DNA from: CAYSGL01 sp964520985
Lineage (GTDB): Bacteria; Pseudomonadota; Alphaproteobacteria; Micavibrionales; Micavibrionaceae
Assembly: GCA_964520985.1 (NCBI GenBank)
Contig: CAZFPB010000001.1
Location: 1,612,001-1,676,000, forward strand
Length of the DNA stretch: 64,000 nucleotides
Reading direction: 5' to 3'
This document shows, piece by piece, positions 33,614 through 42,382 of this stretch. The notes under the pieces were generated by a model. It saw only the letters and a program-made list of their open reading frames with translations, did not search any database and was not told the DNA's origin. A program made the position numbers and the translations under genes. Each line of letters opens with the position of its first letter. Within the stretch, counting starts at the first letter, position 1.

Positions 33614-34521
33614 GCCGCGTGTTTCAATGTCAGGATAGACCATTCATCGCGGGTTGCGGCGTCGACCATTTCCATGCCTTGTGCCTGATACGCTGCAAAA
33701 ACATCGTCTTTTTGCGTGATCAGCAGACCCGATAAAATCAGATAACCATCTTTCGCTGTTGCCTTGCTCAGATCGGCGGCCATGCCGATCAGGGGCAGGG
33801 CCAGAATATTGGCGATGACCAGATCGTAAGGGGCATCTTTTTGCACGCGCGGATCGGCAAAACCTTCACTAACGAAAGACTGAACCTGCGCAGCGTTAAT
33901 ATGATTGGATTCACGGTGACGGTCCGTCACCACAATGCATTCAGGATCATTATCGACAGCCAAGCCTGTCACGGATGGCCAGCGCTTGGCGGTGGCAATC
34001 GCGAGAATGCCGGAACCCGTACCCATGTCTAAAAACGTGCGCGGCGTAAAATTTTCTGCGTGTAGTTTTTCGAGTGCCAGCATACAGCCAGCGGTAGTGC
34101 CATGCTCGCCTGATCCAAACGCCGTGGCGGCATCAATCTCCAAAGTCATTGCGCCTGGCGGTACGGTCACATCATCACGGTGATGACTGCCATACACGAA
34201 AAACGGTCCGAGGGTAAAAGGTTGGAATCCCGCATAGGATGCGGCAAGCCAGTTCGTGTCGGGCAACGGTTCAATATTCAAAGTGGAGAGATTGATCACA
34301 GGAAGTTCATGAATATCGGCGGCGATCATCAAGCGCGCCTGAATGTCGGCAGTATCCGCTTTCTCTTCAATCGTCCATAGACAATGCCAGCTGTCATCTG
34401 TCTGATCTTGGCGGAATGACGAGGAAAGGGCGATATCGTCCAGCGCTCCAACAAAAAGGCTGACCTGCTCGAAAGAGAGGTCAGCCGCAAAAGATAGGGA
34501 AATAAGATGTTCAGCAGACAA
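33610..34521 (-). CDS. prmA: Ribosomal protein L11 methyltransferase
   Basis: SAM-dependent enzyme that trimethylates ribosomal protein L11. 303 residues: an N-terminal substrate-recognition domain (about 1-100), then a Rossmann methyltransferase domain with TLEIDAATAFGSGEHGTT, LDMGTGSGILAIAT and the NPPY-like NIL motif VIANILALPL. Start is TTG 34521 (no ATG in reach), 5 bp after the stop of the upstream FYDLN gene, so the two form an operon. Confidence 0.94.
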   Translation of the reverse strand: MSAEHLISLSFAADLSFEQVSLFVGALDDIALSSSFRQDQTDDSWHCLWTIEEKADTADIQARLMIAADIHELPVINLSTLNIEPLPDTNWLAASYAGFQPFTLGPFFVYGSHHRDDVTVPPGAMTLEIDAATAFGSGEHGTTAGCMLALEKLHAENFTPRTFLDMGTGSGILAIATAKRWPSVTGLAVDNDPECIVVTDRHRESNHINAAQVQSFVSEGFADPRVQKDAPYDLVIANILALPLIGMAADLSKATAKDGYLILSGLLITQKDDVFAAYQAQGMEMVDAATRDEWSILTLKHAA

Positions 34522-34526
34522 GGCGA

Positions 34527-34913
34527 TTACTTATCGTCTTCGATTTCTTCTTCATCTTCTTCGAATTCATCATCCAGATCGTCGATGTCATCATCGAGGT
34601 CGACATCTTCGTCGTCGTCGAGGGCGATGTCTTCATCCATGTCATCATCATCTTCATCGAGATCTTCAAGGCTGACTTCTTCCGCATCATCGGCGACAAC
34701 GTCGTCTTCTTCGACTTCTTCTACCGCGGCTACTTCTTCCACCTGATCGTCTTCTTCAATGGCGGCAGCGCGAACGCGCTTTAGTTTCACTTTCACATCA
34801 CCGGTAAACTCAGTGTTGCAAGATGGGCAGACAATGGGGTTTTTGCCCATGTCATAGAAACGCATGCCACAGCTCATGCAAATACGTTTTAAACCTTTAA
34901 TAAGGGCGGCCAC
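34527..34913 (-). CDS. FYDLN-type acidic zinc-ribbon protein
   Basis: 128 residues. The first 45 form a zinc ribbon with two C-x2-C pairs (RICMSCGMRFYDM and IVCPSCNTEF), with FYDM in place of the usual FYDLN. The rest is extremely acidic low-complexity sequence (runs of Asp/Glu to the end DDK). This family (TIGR02300) occurs in Alphaproteobacteria and its role is unknown. Upstream of prmA in the same transcript. On the opposite strand the acidic tail produces a spurious Ser-rich frame. Confidence 0.9.
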   Translation of the reverse strand: MAALIKGLKRICMSCGMRFYDMGKNPIVCPSCNTEFTGDVKVKLKRVRAAAIEEDDQVEEVAAVEEVEEDDVVADDAEEVSLEDLDEDDDDMDEDIALDDDEDVDLDDDIDDLDDEFEEDEEEIEDDK

Positions 34914-35084
34914 AGGCGTTCTCCTCTGATTGTCTGAAATACTGCCTGTTGTTGCCCCTTTTTGGCGAGCGGGTCAAGGGAAAACAATGAAAAATTGTCA
35001 ATCGGTTGAAAGACATAGACCGTTAACCTACATTGATTTAGAATAGGCATAGAACATTCGTTTCCACAAAAAGAGGCTCTTCCC

Positions 35085-36212
35085 ATGCAAAAATCGGTCG
35101 TCATCTGCGGCTATAAGCGCTCCCCGTTCACCCTGGCCAACAAAGGCGCTTTGGCAACGGTCCGCCCGGATGATATGGCCGCGGCTGTCATCACGGCGCT
35201 GATCAAGGAGACGGGTGTCAACCCGGACGATATCGAAGATTTGCTGATGGGCTGCGCGTTTCCAGAGGCTGAACAGGGCTTTAACCTTGCCAAGATTGTG
35301 GGTCAGCTGGCCGGTTTGCCCAATTCTGTGGCAGGCGCCACCGTCAACCGCTTCTGCGGCTCATCCATGACCACCGTTCACATGGCGGCGGGCGCTATCC
35401 AGATGGATGCCGGCGAGGTGTTCATCTGTGCAGGCGTTGAATCCATGTCGCGCATTCCTATGGGCGGTTTTAACCCGATGCCTAACCCGAAACTGGGTGA
35501 AATCTACCCGGCTGCTTACATGGGCATGGGCGAGACGGCCGAAAATCTGGCAAAGAAATATTCGATCGACCGCGCGACACAGGAAAAGTTCGCTGTTGCA
35601 TCGCAGCAAAAAGCGCTGGCGGCGCAGCAGGGCGGAAAATTCAAGGATGAGATCGTGCCGATTGGCGATGTGTCTGAGGACGGCTGTATTCGCGGCGAGA
35701 CGACACTGGATACGCTGGCTGGTCTGAAACTGGCGTTCGACGAGAACGGTACTGTCACGGCAGGAACATCATCACCGCTGACCGATGGGGCTTCCGCCGT
35801 GTTGGTTGCCTCGGAAGAGTATGCGAAAAAACACAAACTGCCTATTCTGGCGCGCATCAAATCAATCGGCGTAGCCGGTTGTGCGGCGGATATCATGGGG
35901 ATCGGTCCTGTGCCTTCCTCGAATAAAGCATTGGCCCGCGCCGGGGTGAAAATCTCTGACATTGATATCGTCGAACTGAACGAAGCCTTCGCGGCGCAAT
36001 CGCTCTCGGTTCTTAAAGAGCTGGGTGTGGATGAGAACAAAGTGAACCTCGATGGCGGCGCAATCGCGCTCGGCCACCCACTCGGCGCCTCTGGCGCCCG
36101 GATCACCGGCAAGCTTGCCAGCTTGTTGAATCGTGAAAAGAAAAAACTTGGCCTCGCCACTATGTGTATCGGCGGCGGCCAGGGTACGGCGATTATTTTA
36201 GAGGCTGTATAA
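35085..36212 (+). CDS. fadA: Thiolase (acetyl-CoA C-acyltransferase, FadA type)
   Basis: Final step of beta-oxidation: 3-ketoacyl-CoA plus CoA to acetyl-CoA and a shortened acyl-CoA. 375 residues with the acyl-enzyme nucleophile C91 (NRFCGSSM), H331 in GGAIALGHPLGASGAR and the second cysteine C361 (MCIGGGQG). First gene of a fadA-small membrane protein-fadB operon with one-base overlaps. The degradative role is favoured over biosynthesis by the partner FadB. Confidence 0.94.
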   Translation: MQKSVVICGYKRSPFTLANKGALATVRPDDMAAAVITALIKETGVNPDDIEDLLMGCAFPEAEQGFNLAKIVGQLAGLPNSVAGATVNRFCGSSMTTVHMAAGAIQMDAGEVFICAGVESMSRIPMGGFNPMPNPKLGEIYPAAYMGMGETAENLAKKYSIDRATQEKFAVASQQKALAAQQGGKFKDEIVPIGDVSEDGCIRGETTLDTLAGLKLAFDENGTVTAGTSSPLTDGASAVLVASEEYAKKHKLPILARIKSIGVAGCAADIMGIGPVPSSNKALARAGVKISDIDIVELNEAFAAQSLSVLKELGVDENKVNLDGGAIALGHPLGASGARITGKLASLLNREKKKLGLATMCIGGGQGTAIILEAV

Positions 36213-36478
36213 TGCTGGATACCGAACTCGCAGCCATCAAAGCGCGCAATGCCCGTGTAGAGCGGGATAAAGCTTGGGAAACTTCTTGGATTCGCCGCGG
36301 CTTCATCATGCTGATCACCTATCTGATTGCGGCGTTGTACATGGAGATCGCCGGGCTGGGTAATGCCTTCCTCGGCGCCTTCGTGCCTGTCGGCGGCTAT
36401 CTGCTGTCCACCCTGTCTCTGCCTGTCGTGAAGCAGGCGTGGGTTAAAAAACATTTCCCTGAAACGGAGAATAAATAA
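36212..36478 (+). CDS. Small two-helix membrane protein between fadA and fadB
   Basis: 88 residues from ATG 36212, overlapping the fadA stop by one base (TAATG), and sharing one base with the fadB start in the same way. A charged N-terminal helix (LDTELAAIKARNARVERDKAWE) is followed by two membrane helices (about 28-48 and 52-70). The perfect coupling on both sides argues it is a true operon member, perhaps anchoring the FadA/FadB complex to the membrane; this is inference. Confidence 0.85.
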   Translation: MLDTELAAIKARNARVERDKAWETSWIRRGFIMLITYLIAALYMEIAGLGNAFLGAFVPVGGYLLSTLSLPVVKQAWVKKHFPETENK

Positions 36479-38871
36479 TGGCTATTCAAAAAGTCGCTGT
36501 ACTGGGGTCTGGCGTCATGGGCAGCGGGATTGCTGCACAGATTTCCAATGCGGGAATTCCCGTCGTACTGCTCGACATCGTTCCGGCGGGCGCGACAGAC
36601 AGAAACGTCATCGCCAAAGGCGCGATCGAAAAAATGCTCAAAGCCGATCCGGCGCCTTTCATGTCGAAGAAAAATGCCAAGCTGATTACGCCGGGCAATC
36701 TTGAGGACGACCTTGAATTGTTGCGCGACTGCGACTGGGTCTGCGAAGTCGTGCTAGAAGATTTGGGCGTCAAACATGCGACCTATGAAAAAATTACGCC
36801 GTTCTTAAAAAAAGGCGCGGTGGTGTCTTCGAACACGTCGACCATTCCGCTGGAAAAGCTGACCGAAAAAGCGTCGGCCGAGTTTAAAAAACATTTCATG
36901 ATTACCCACTTCTTCAATCCGCCGCGCTATCTGCGCCTGCTGGAAGTCGTGGTCGGCAAAGACATCGATCCGAAAAAAGCGCAAGAGTTGATGGCGTTCT
37001 GCGATATCCAGCTTGGCAAGGGCGTGGTCAAAGCCAAAGATACGCCGGGCTTTATCGTGAACCGTATTCTCACCTATTTCATGCAGGTCGCGATCAATGA
37101 AGCGATCGCCAAAAAAGTGTCGGTAGAAGTCGCCGATGGCGTTCTTTCAAAACCAGTGGGTATTCCCAAGACAGGCGTGTTCGGCCTGATCGATCTGGTC
37201 GGTATCGACCTTATTCCGAAACTGGCGCACAGCCTGCTTTCAACACTGCCGAAACAGGACGCGTATCGCGATGAGTTCGTCGACTATGGTTTTATCAAAG
37301 GCTTAATTGACGCTGGTTACACCGGTCGTAAAGGCAAAGGCGGTTTCTACCGTCTGAACCCGGATGGCTCTAAAGAAAAACAAGCGTTAGTCCTCAACGC
37401 CGATACATTCAACGAAAGCCAATACCAGAAAGCCGACAAACCAAAATTGCCGTCGATGGAAATGGGCAAAAAAGGTCTGCGCGCCGTGCTGGAGGCTGAC
37501 GATGAAGGCGGTCGCTATGCCAAAGCCGTGTTGCTTAAAACGCTCGCGTACGCGGCGTCCCTTATTCCTGACATTGCCGATACCGTCGCAGAGGCCGATG
37601 AAGCCATGCGCCTTGGCACCAACTGGAAGCAAGGCCCGTTCGAGATGATCGACGCGCTGGGCGCATCATGGTTCGCCACCGAATTAAAAGCGGCAGGTAT
37701 TCCTGTGCCAAAAATTATCAGCCAGATCGGTGATGGTGCGTTCTACAAAGTCGAAAACGGCAAAACACATTTCTTTGGAACCGATGGCAAATATCACGAA
37801 CTCACCCGCGCGGATGGGGTCATCCTGCTGCGCGATATCAAGCTGAATGCCAAGCCGCTGATTAAAACCGGCTCGGCGTCCGTGTGGGATATCGGCGATG
37901 GCGTGCTATGCGTCGAATTCACCGGCAAGATGAATGCGCTCGACGATCAGGTGTTCGATGCCTACATGCAGGCGATCAAGCTGATCGGCGATGGCAAAGG
38001 CCAGTACAAGGCCATGGTCATCTACAACGAAGGCGCTCATTTCTCGGCAGGGGCAAACCTCGGCCTCGCCATCTTTGCGATGAACATCGCTCTGTGGCCA
38101 CAGATCGAAGAACTGGTCACGGGCGGGCAGCGTGTCTATAAGGCACTCAAATATGCCCCGTTCCCGGTTGTTGCCGCGCCGTTTGGCATGGCGCTTGGCG
38201 GCGGGTGCGAGATTTTGCTGCATGCCGACCATGTTCAAGCGCATGCCGAAACCTATACCGGCCTCGTTGAAGTCGGCGTTGGCCTGATCCCCGGTTGGGG
38301 CGGATGCAAGGAAATGCTCCTGCGCTACATGGAAGATGAACGCGCCGCGTATGATAAAGCAACGGGCGGCAAGAAGCTCTGGTTCTCCCCGAAAAATACC
38401 CCAATGGGCGCTGTCCGCCGCGCGTTCGAAACGCTGGCTGTCGCAACCGTCGCCAAGAGCGCTCAGGAAGCCAAGGAGTACCGTTTCCTCAAAAAGACCG
38501 ACGGGATTACCATGAACCGCGATCGCCTGCTCTACGACGCTAAAACGAAGGCGCTGGAACTGGCGAAGGATTACCAGCCGCCGGAGAAAGTTACCGAGAT
38601 CCGTCTGCCGGGTCCGACGGGCAAATACGCGCTCGATATGGCGGTAGCCGACCTGCGCAAATCCGGCAAAGCCACGCCGTATGACGTGGTAGTATCAGGA
38701 GCATTGGCCCGGGTGCTGTCCGGCGGGGACAAGGCCGACTGGACCAAGCCCATGACTGAAGATGATGTCTACAAGCTGGAAGCCCAGGAGTTCATGAAGC
38801 TGGTCCGCCACGAAGGCACCCAGAAGCGCATCGAGCACATGCTCGAAAAGGGCAAGCCCCTCAGAAACTAG
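36478..38871 (+). CDS. fadB: 3-hydroxyacyl-CoA dehydrogenase / enoyl-CoA hydratase (FadB, FadN-like)
   Basis: Multifunctional beta-oxidation enzyme. 797 residues. Domain order is dehydrogenase first: NAD fold VLGSGVMGSGIAAQISNAG, then the HCDH C-terminal domains (NTSTIPL, HFFNPPRYLRLLEVV, GKGVVKAKDTPGFIVNRI), followed by an enoyl-CoA hydratase/isomerase domain (about 475-680: NEGAHFSAGANLGL, FGMALGGGCEILLHAD). This order and size match FadN-type proteins rather than E. coli FadB, where the hydratase comes first. One-base overlap with the upstream membrane gene. Confidence 0.94.
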   Translation: MAIQKVAVLGSGVMGSGIAAQISNAGIPVVLLDIVPAGATDRNVIAKGAIEKMLKADPAPFMSKKNAKLITPGNLEDDLELLRDCDWVCEVVLEDLGVKHATYEKITPFLKKGAVVSSNTSTIPLEKLTEKASAEFKKHFMITHFFNPPRYLRLLEVVVGKDIDPKKAQELMAFCDIQLGKGVVKAKDTPGFIVNRILTYFMQVAINEAIAKKVSVEVADGVLSKPVGIPKTGVFGLIDLVGIDLIPKLAHSLLSTLPKQDAYRDEFVDYGFIKGLIDAGYTGRKGKGGFYRLNPDGSKEKQALVLNADTFNESQYQKADKPKLPSMEMGKKGLRAVLEADDEGGRYAKAVLLKTLAYAASLIPDIADTVAEADEAMRLGTNWKQGPFEMIDALGASWFATELKAAGIPVPKIISQIGDGAFYKVENGKTHFFGTDGKYHELTRADGVILLRDIKLNAKPLIKTGSASVWDIGDGVLCVEFTGKMNALDDQVFDAYMQAIKLIGDGKGQYKAMVIYNEGAHFSAGANLGLAIFAMNIALWPQIEELVTGGQRVYKALKYAPFPVVAAPFGMALGGGCEILLHADHVQAHAETYTGLVEVGVGLIPGWGGCKEMLLRYMEDERAAYDKATGGKKLWFSPKNTPMGAVRRAFETLAVATVAKSAQEAKEYRFLKKTDGITMNRDRLLYDAKTKALELAKDYQPPEKVTEIRLPGPTGKYALDMAVADLRKSGKATPYDVVVSGALARVLSGGDKADWTKPMTEDDVYKLEAQEFMKLVRHEGTQKRIEHMLEKGKPLRN

Positions 38872-38880
38872 CCATTAAAA

Positions 38881-38906
38881 AAGCCGCCCGTTAAGGCGGC
38901 TTTTTC
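38881..38906 (+). terminator. Terminator after fadB
   Basis: AAGCCGCC-CGTTAA-GGCGGCTT followed by TTT; an 8-bp GC stem 9 bp after the stop codon. Confidence 0.88.
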
Positions 38907-38923
38907 ATACCAAAAGCGGCAAA

Positions 38924-39046
38924 CTATTTCGTTTGTGCGCTGTTGAATTGGCTGTCGCCGGACTGCATGCCGTCGTTTTGTGCGCCAGCTGTCGAGCAAG
39001 CAACAACGAGCAGGCTGAGAGCTGCGATTGTCAGTACGTTTTTCAT
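38924..39046 (-). CDS. 40-residue lipoprotein
   Basis: A short minus-strand gene: ATG at 39046-39044, stop at 38926-38924. AGGAGAT stands at ideal distance upstream. The product begins MKNVLTIAALSLLVVACST with lipobox VVAC (C17), leaving a 24-residue mature peptide rich in Gln, Ser and Asn. It resembles the N-terminus of the lipoprotein at 40008 (MKTILTLAL...LAACST). Entericidin-like size, but not a clear member of that family. Confidence 0.75.
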   Translation of the reverse strand: MKNVLTIAALSLLVVACSTAGAQNDGMQSGDSQFNSAQTK

Positions 39047-39111
39047 GGCTTCTATCTCCTATAGGTATAGCGTTAAAAACTGATGGAATAGTGGGTAAAC
39101 CACAACAAATG

Positions 39112-39939
39112 TCAAGCGGCTGTCGCGGCTGGCGGCGTCATTATCCGGCATTCATGTAAATTGATGTTTTTGTGCAACACTGGTGCCAGAATTTCCAGCT
39201 TTTGCCGCAGGTCGTAGGGCGGGTTCAGGACCAGCAGGCCGGAGCCATTGAAGCTCTCTGGCTGGTCTTCCGGGTGCAGCAATGTCTCAAAACACAGCCA
39301 GTCGGGGAAGTCTTCCGATGCCGCTGAACGCAATTCCGCATAAGGCTGACCAGCCTTCATCGGGTACCAGATCAGGTAGGTGCCGGTCGGAAAGCGCTTG
39401 GCCCATTGCTTCATCTGGCGGCCCAGCCGCTCAAACTCATCGCGCTGCTCAAAAGGCGGATCGATCAGGACCAGCCCGCGGCGCTCGGCGGGCGGCAGAT
39501 GGGTGCGTAAGGACTCATAGGCGTCGCGCTTTTCGATCGTGACATTGCGGTGCGAGCCCATCACCATTTTCAGGGTTTTGTAATCTTCGGTATGAAGCTC
39601 GCCCGCGATCAGTCTGTCCTGATCGCGCAGTTGCCGGGCGATGATCAGCGGTGAGCCGGGATACTTCCCTTTGGCCATATCCTTTTTCACCATGGCGAGA
39701 TACGGGCCCAACAAGGAAGTCGGGTTCGTTGCCCCGATAAGCTTTTCAATCCCCTCTTTATATTCGCCGGTTTTTTGGGCCTGAACGCTGGATAGATCGT
39801 AGAGGCCGCAGCCGCCATGCGCGTCGATGACGCAAAAGCCCTTATCCTTCTGCTTCAGATAGTCGAGGCATAGCATCAGTACGATGTGCTTCATGACATC
39901 GGCGAAATTGCCCGCATGGTAGATATGGCGATAGTTCAT
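39112..39939 (-). CDS. rlmJ: 23S rRNA (adenine2030-N6)-methyltransferase
   Basis: Methylates A2030 of 23S rRNA using SAM. 275 residues with the family opening MNYRHIYHAGNFADVMKH, the SAM-site segment FCVIDAHGGCGLYDL and the N6-adenine catalytic motif IDPPFEQRDEFERL. Full length (E. coli 280). No close partner; a 68-bp gap with a hairpin separates it from the upstream lipoprotein gene. Confidence 0.95.
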   Translation of the reverse strand: MNYRHIYHAGNFADVMKHIVLMLCLDYLKQKDKGFCVIDAHGGCGLYDLSSVQAQKTGEYKEGIEKLIGATNPTSLLGPYLAMVKKDMAKGKYPGSPLIIARQLRDQDRLIAGELHTEDYKTLKMVMGSHRNVTIEKRDAYESLRTHLPPAERRGLVLIDPPFEQRDEFERLGRQMKQWAKRFPTGTYLIWYPMKAGQPYAELRSAASEDFPDWLCFETLLHPEDQPESFNGSGLLVLNPPYDLRQKLEILAPVLHKNINLHECRIMTPPAATAA

Positions 39940-39959
39940 AGTGCCCTTATAGCAAAAAA

Positions 39960-39981
39960 GATCCCCGCTTGCGCGGGGATC
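39960..39981 (-). terminator. Terminator after the 40008 lipoprotein gene
   Basis: On the minus strand GATCCCCGC-GCAA-GCGGGGATC is followed by TTTTTT; a 9-bp perfect stem. Confidence 0.9.
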
Positions 39982-40007
39982 CTTGGAATTATTTGTAGCA
40001 AGTCTGA

Positions 40008-40325
40008 TTATTTGGTCAGGTCTGGCTCCGGAGCCTGCTGCATGATGGTCGTATCAGCCGGGGCTGGAGCAGGCGCTGGTATAGGCTCAGGGGCTGGTGC
40101 TGGCTGGGCAACCGGCGCGACTGGCGGCGGAACGGCAACTGGGGCCGGGATCGGGGCCGGTGGCGCTACGCGCGGCGAGCCTGTCGCAGTGCGCTCTTCA
40201 CTGTAAACAGTGCCTTTACCGCATTTGTCCATGTCCTGGTTCTGACAGTCAGGAATAGGCGTGGAACAGGCTGCCAGCAAGGCGGCGGAAACGCCCGTCA
40301 GGGCCAGTGTAAGAATTGTTTTCAT
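40008..40325 (-). CDS. Pro/Ala-rich lipoprotein
   Basis: 105 residues from ATG 40325 (AAGGACG upstream). Lipobox LAAC (C20 region, SAALLAACST), then a short Cys-containing stretch (IPDCQNQDMDKCGKG), and a Pro/Ala/Val tail of about 55 residues that probably spans the periplasm or the cell wall. No enzyme motif. Flanked by terminators on both sides, so it is a single-gene unit. Confidence 0.8.
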   Translation of the reverse strand: MKTILTLALTGVSAALLAACSTPIPDCQNQDMDKCGKGTVYSEERTATGSPRVAPPAPIPAPVAVPPPVAPVAQPAPAPEPIPAPAPAPADTTIMQQAPEPDLTK

Positions 40326-40365
40326 GATAAGTCGTCCTTCATTGTTCGATAGGGCCAATAAACCA

Positions 40366-40394
40366 ACCCCACCCTAATCAAATCAGGGTGGGGT
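40366..40394 (-). terminator. Terminator after the M32-like gene
   Basis: ACCCCACCCT and AGGGTGGGGT form a perfect 10-bp stem with a 9-nt loop; on the minus strand it is followed by TGGTTTATT, so termination is likely though the T-run is short. Confidence 0.7.
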
Positions 40395-40415
40395 GGCAAG
40401 TTCGAAGGGCTAATT

Positions 40416-41996
40416 CTAGCGTTTATCGCTGAGATAGCGGCGTTCCAGATGGGTCAGCAGCGGTTTGACCGATAATTCCTGGCCCGTGACTTCGCGCATC
40501 AGCTTCAGGGCATCGACAGAACGACCCTTGGAGAAGATGGCTTTATCCAGACTGTGTTTGATCTGGCCGAATTCACCGCGGGAGATAACGCCCGGCAGAT
40601 CGTCGATATCGTTGTACATTTTCTCATGCAGCTCGGCGGCCACAATGTGTGAGAGCGTGTTGGTCGCGATGAACCCGAAGCGACCGGTAAACCAGTCGGG
40701 GTTCTGCAGCGGCCCTTCGGCCAGCGTCTTTGGTTCGACGCCCAGAAGGTCCATGCTTTCCGCACGCCAGCGTTCCGGCAGATCCTTTACGGCAAGCGTA
40801 CCGTTGATCAGATCGCGTTCAATGCGGAAGCGCAGGATGTCGTGGAAAATTTTCGACATCTCATCGGCTTCGTTGCGCATCGGCGTGGTGCGGATAATTT
40901 TCTTGAGGCGGTACAGGTTCTCTGTATCAAAGCTCGAGTTGCGGAAGGAGCGGAACACCCCTTCGGCGCGCACGGCGATGAAGTCAAAGAATTGTGGCGT
41001 ACGGCCGATAATCGTTTCATACAGGCTGGAGATGGCAATACTCATCATGCCGCCCAGATCCTGACCAACCGGCTGGGTTTTCCAGTTTTGCGGGAGGTTT
41101 TGGATATAGAGTGCTTTCGCGCCCTGATACAGCGTGTCTTCGAGTGAATCGAGGAAGCTGGTCTTATCCGAGCAGCGAACCAGCACCCGCACATCGTCCG
41201 GCGTGCCGCCAGCCATCGGGGCAAGGTTGCTGACAGACAGTGTGCCGCGATTGAAATCAAAGCCCATCATTTGCAGAACGGTTTGATTGAGCCACATCTG
41301 GTCGCCGCGCGAGAAGGACCCTTCAAGTTCTTTTGGCGGCGCCTGATTTTCCTGTTTCTTCAACGCTTTTGCATGAAGATCCTTCAAGGATGGCAATAGC
41401 GCATCGTACAGACCATTGACCTGAGATTCACTGATATCCCCGGCATAACCGATCAGCAGCGCTTCGTAGGGATTATATGTGTTGAATTTCTGGTGCTTCA
41501 GTTCGGCAATCTTGCGATAGAGATCGACCGTCTGTTGCAAGCCCGGCGCAACATCTTTCCAGTTGCCGGCTTTCAAAGCCTGCGCGTGACGTTTGCGGCC
41601 TTCATTGGCCACCATCACGGACGCACTGTATAAATCAGGCGGCAAGGCCGAAAGGTGCGAGTGAATGCGCTGCATTTCGCGTAAATTCGCCAGATCCCAG
41701 TCACTCCAGGATTCGGAATCCTTGTCTGCGGCGCGCTGCACTTTGTCGAGCAAGCCTGTGACGGCTGTCGTTGTGGTTTCTGCGTAAATGCGTTTTGTCA
41801 GCGATGTCATATCGTTGAGACGGCGTTGTAGCCCGCCTGATGGCATCGAGGTCATCATATCCATGGCCAATGTGCCGCGGATCGAGAAAAGCGTGTTTAA
41901 ATTGGAAAAATAATATTTGAGGTCATTATACCCGGCGGCTGGCTCACCCACGGCCTCGAGTTTGACGTTATCAGACATATGTGTGGATCCCTTCAT
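40416..41996 (-). CDS. M32 carboxypeptidase homologue without the zinc site
   Basis: 526 residues, full length for family M32 (Taq carboxypeptidase, about 500). Homology is clear along the length: NPYEALLIGYAGDIS, FDFNRGTLSVSNLAPMAGG, TPDDVRVLVR, LPQNWKTQPVGQDLGG, IRTTPMRNEADEMSKIFH, LRFRIERDLINGTL and the C-terminal TGQELSVKPLLTHLERRY. The metal motif HEAGH is replaced by YQGAK (residues 290-294), the third-ligand HES region about 30 residues on by SIAIS, and the conserved SxHPF histidine by Ala/Met. All zinc ligands and the catalytic Glu are lost, so it cannot be a metallopeptidase in the usual way. The reading frame is intact with AAGGGGGA before the ATG, so it is kept as a protein, perhaps as a binding or scaffold protein. 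Confidence 0.85.
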   Translation of the reverse strand: MKGSTHMSDNVKLEAVGEPAAGYNDLKYYFSNLNTLFSIRGTLAMDMMTSMPSGGLQRRLNDMTSLTKRIYAETTTTAVTGLLDKVQRAADKDSESWSDWDLANLREMQRIHSHLSALPPDLYSASVMVANEGRKRHAQALKAGNWKDVAPGLQQTVDLYRKIAELKHQKFNTYNPYEALLIGYAGDISESQVNGLYDALLPSLKDLHAKALKKQENQAPPKELEGSFSRGDQMWLNQTVLQMMGFDFNRGTLSVSNLAPMAGGTPDDVRVLVRCSDKTSFLDSLEDTLYQGAKALYIQNLPQNWKTQPVGQDLGGMMSIAISSLYETIIGRTPQFFDFIAVRAEGVFRSFRNSSFDTENLYRLKKIIRTTPMRNEADEMSKIFHDILRFRIERDLINGTLAVKDLPERWRAESMDLLGVEPKTLAEGPLQNPDWFTGRFGFIATNTLSHIVAAELHEKMYNDIDDLPGVISRGEFGQIKHSLDKAIFSKGRSVDALKLMREVTGQELSVKPLLTHLERRYLSDKR

Positions 41997-42083
41997 GGAT
42001 AGTCCCCCTTAAAATATTAGACTGGCTGATCTGGGTTAAAAATGATTTAATTTTTCAAAGCTATGCTAAAATAATTGGTAATC

Positions 42084-42380
42084 ATGATTTGGAAAAAACC
42101 GCCCGAAACACCAAAAACCGCCATAGGCAAGCCTTCCCGCGATGAACTGATCGCGCAGGCCAAAGCCGCTGTGGCCGCGGCGAAAGAGGAGCTGGGGGCG
42201 GATACCATTGCCCGTATGCAGGCCATTTTGTTGGCACAACAGCAACAAAAGAAAAATGTTTCTGCCCTGCCGGCGACACTCGTCGAAACGAGCCCGGCAG
42301 AGCGCGCCCGCGAACTGATCAAAACCATGGATAAAGCCAAGCTTGCGGACTATATCCGCGCGACATCAAGAGAGGACTAA
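42084..42380 (+). CDS. Small Ala-rich helical protein upstream of acyl-CoA dehydrogenase
   Basis: 98 residues from ATG 42084 (TTG 42075 possible). Composition is Ala/Lys/Glu-rich and helical: DELIAQAKAAVAAAKEELG, then MQAILLAQQQQKKN and AERARELIKTMDKAKLADYI. Only 2 bp separate it from the acyl-CoA dehydrogenase, so it is co-transcribed. No family name is known to me; perhaps an accessory subunit of the dehydrogenase. Confidence 0.78.
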   Translation: MIWKKPPETPKTAIGKPSRDELIAQAKAAVAAAKEELGADTIARMQAILLAQQQQKKNVSALPATLVETSPAERARELIKTMDKAKLADYIRATSRED

Positions 42381-42382
42381 CA

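Noticed and set aside
34507..34746. Ser-rich plus-strand frame
   Set aside because: It is the mirror of the acidic GAA/GAT-rich tail of the FYDLN-type gene.
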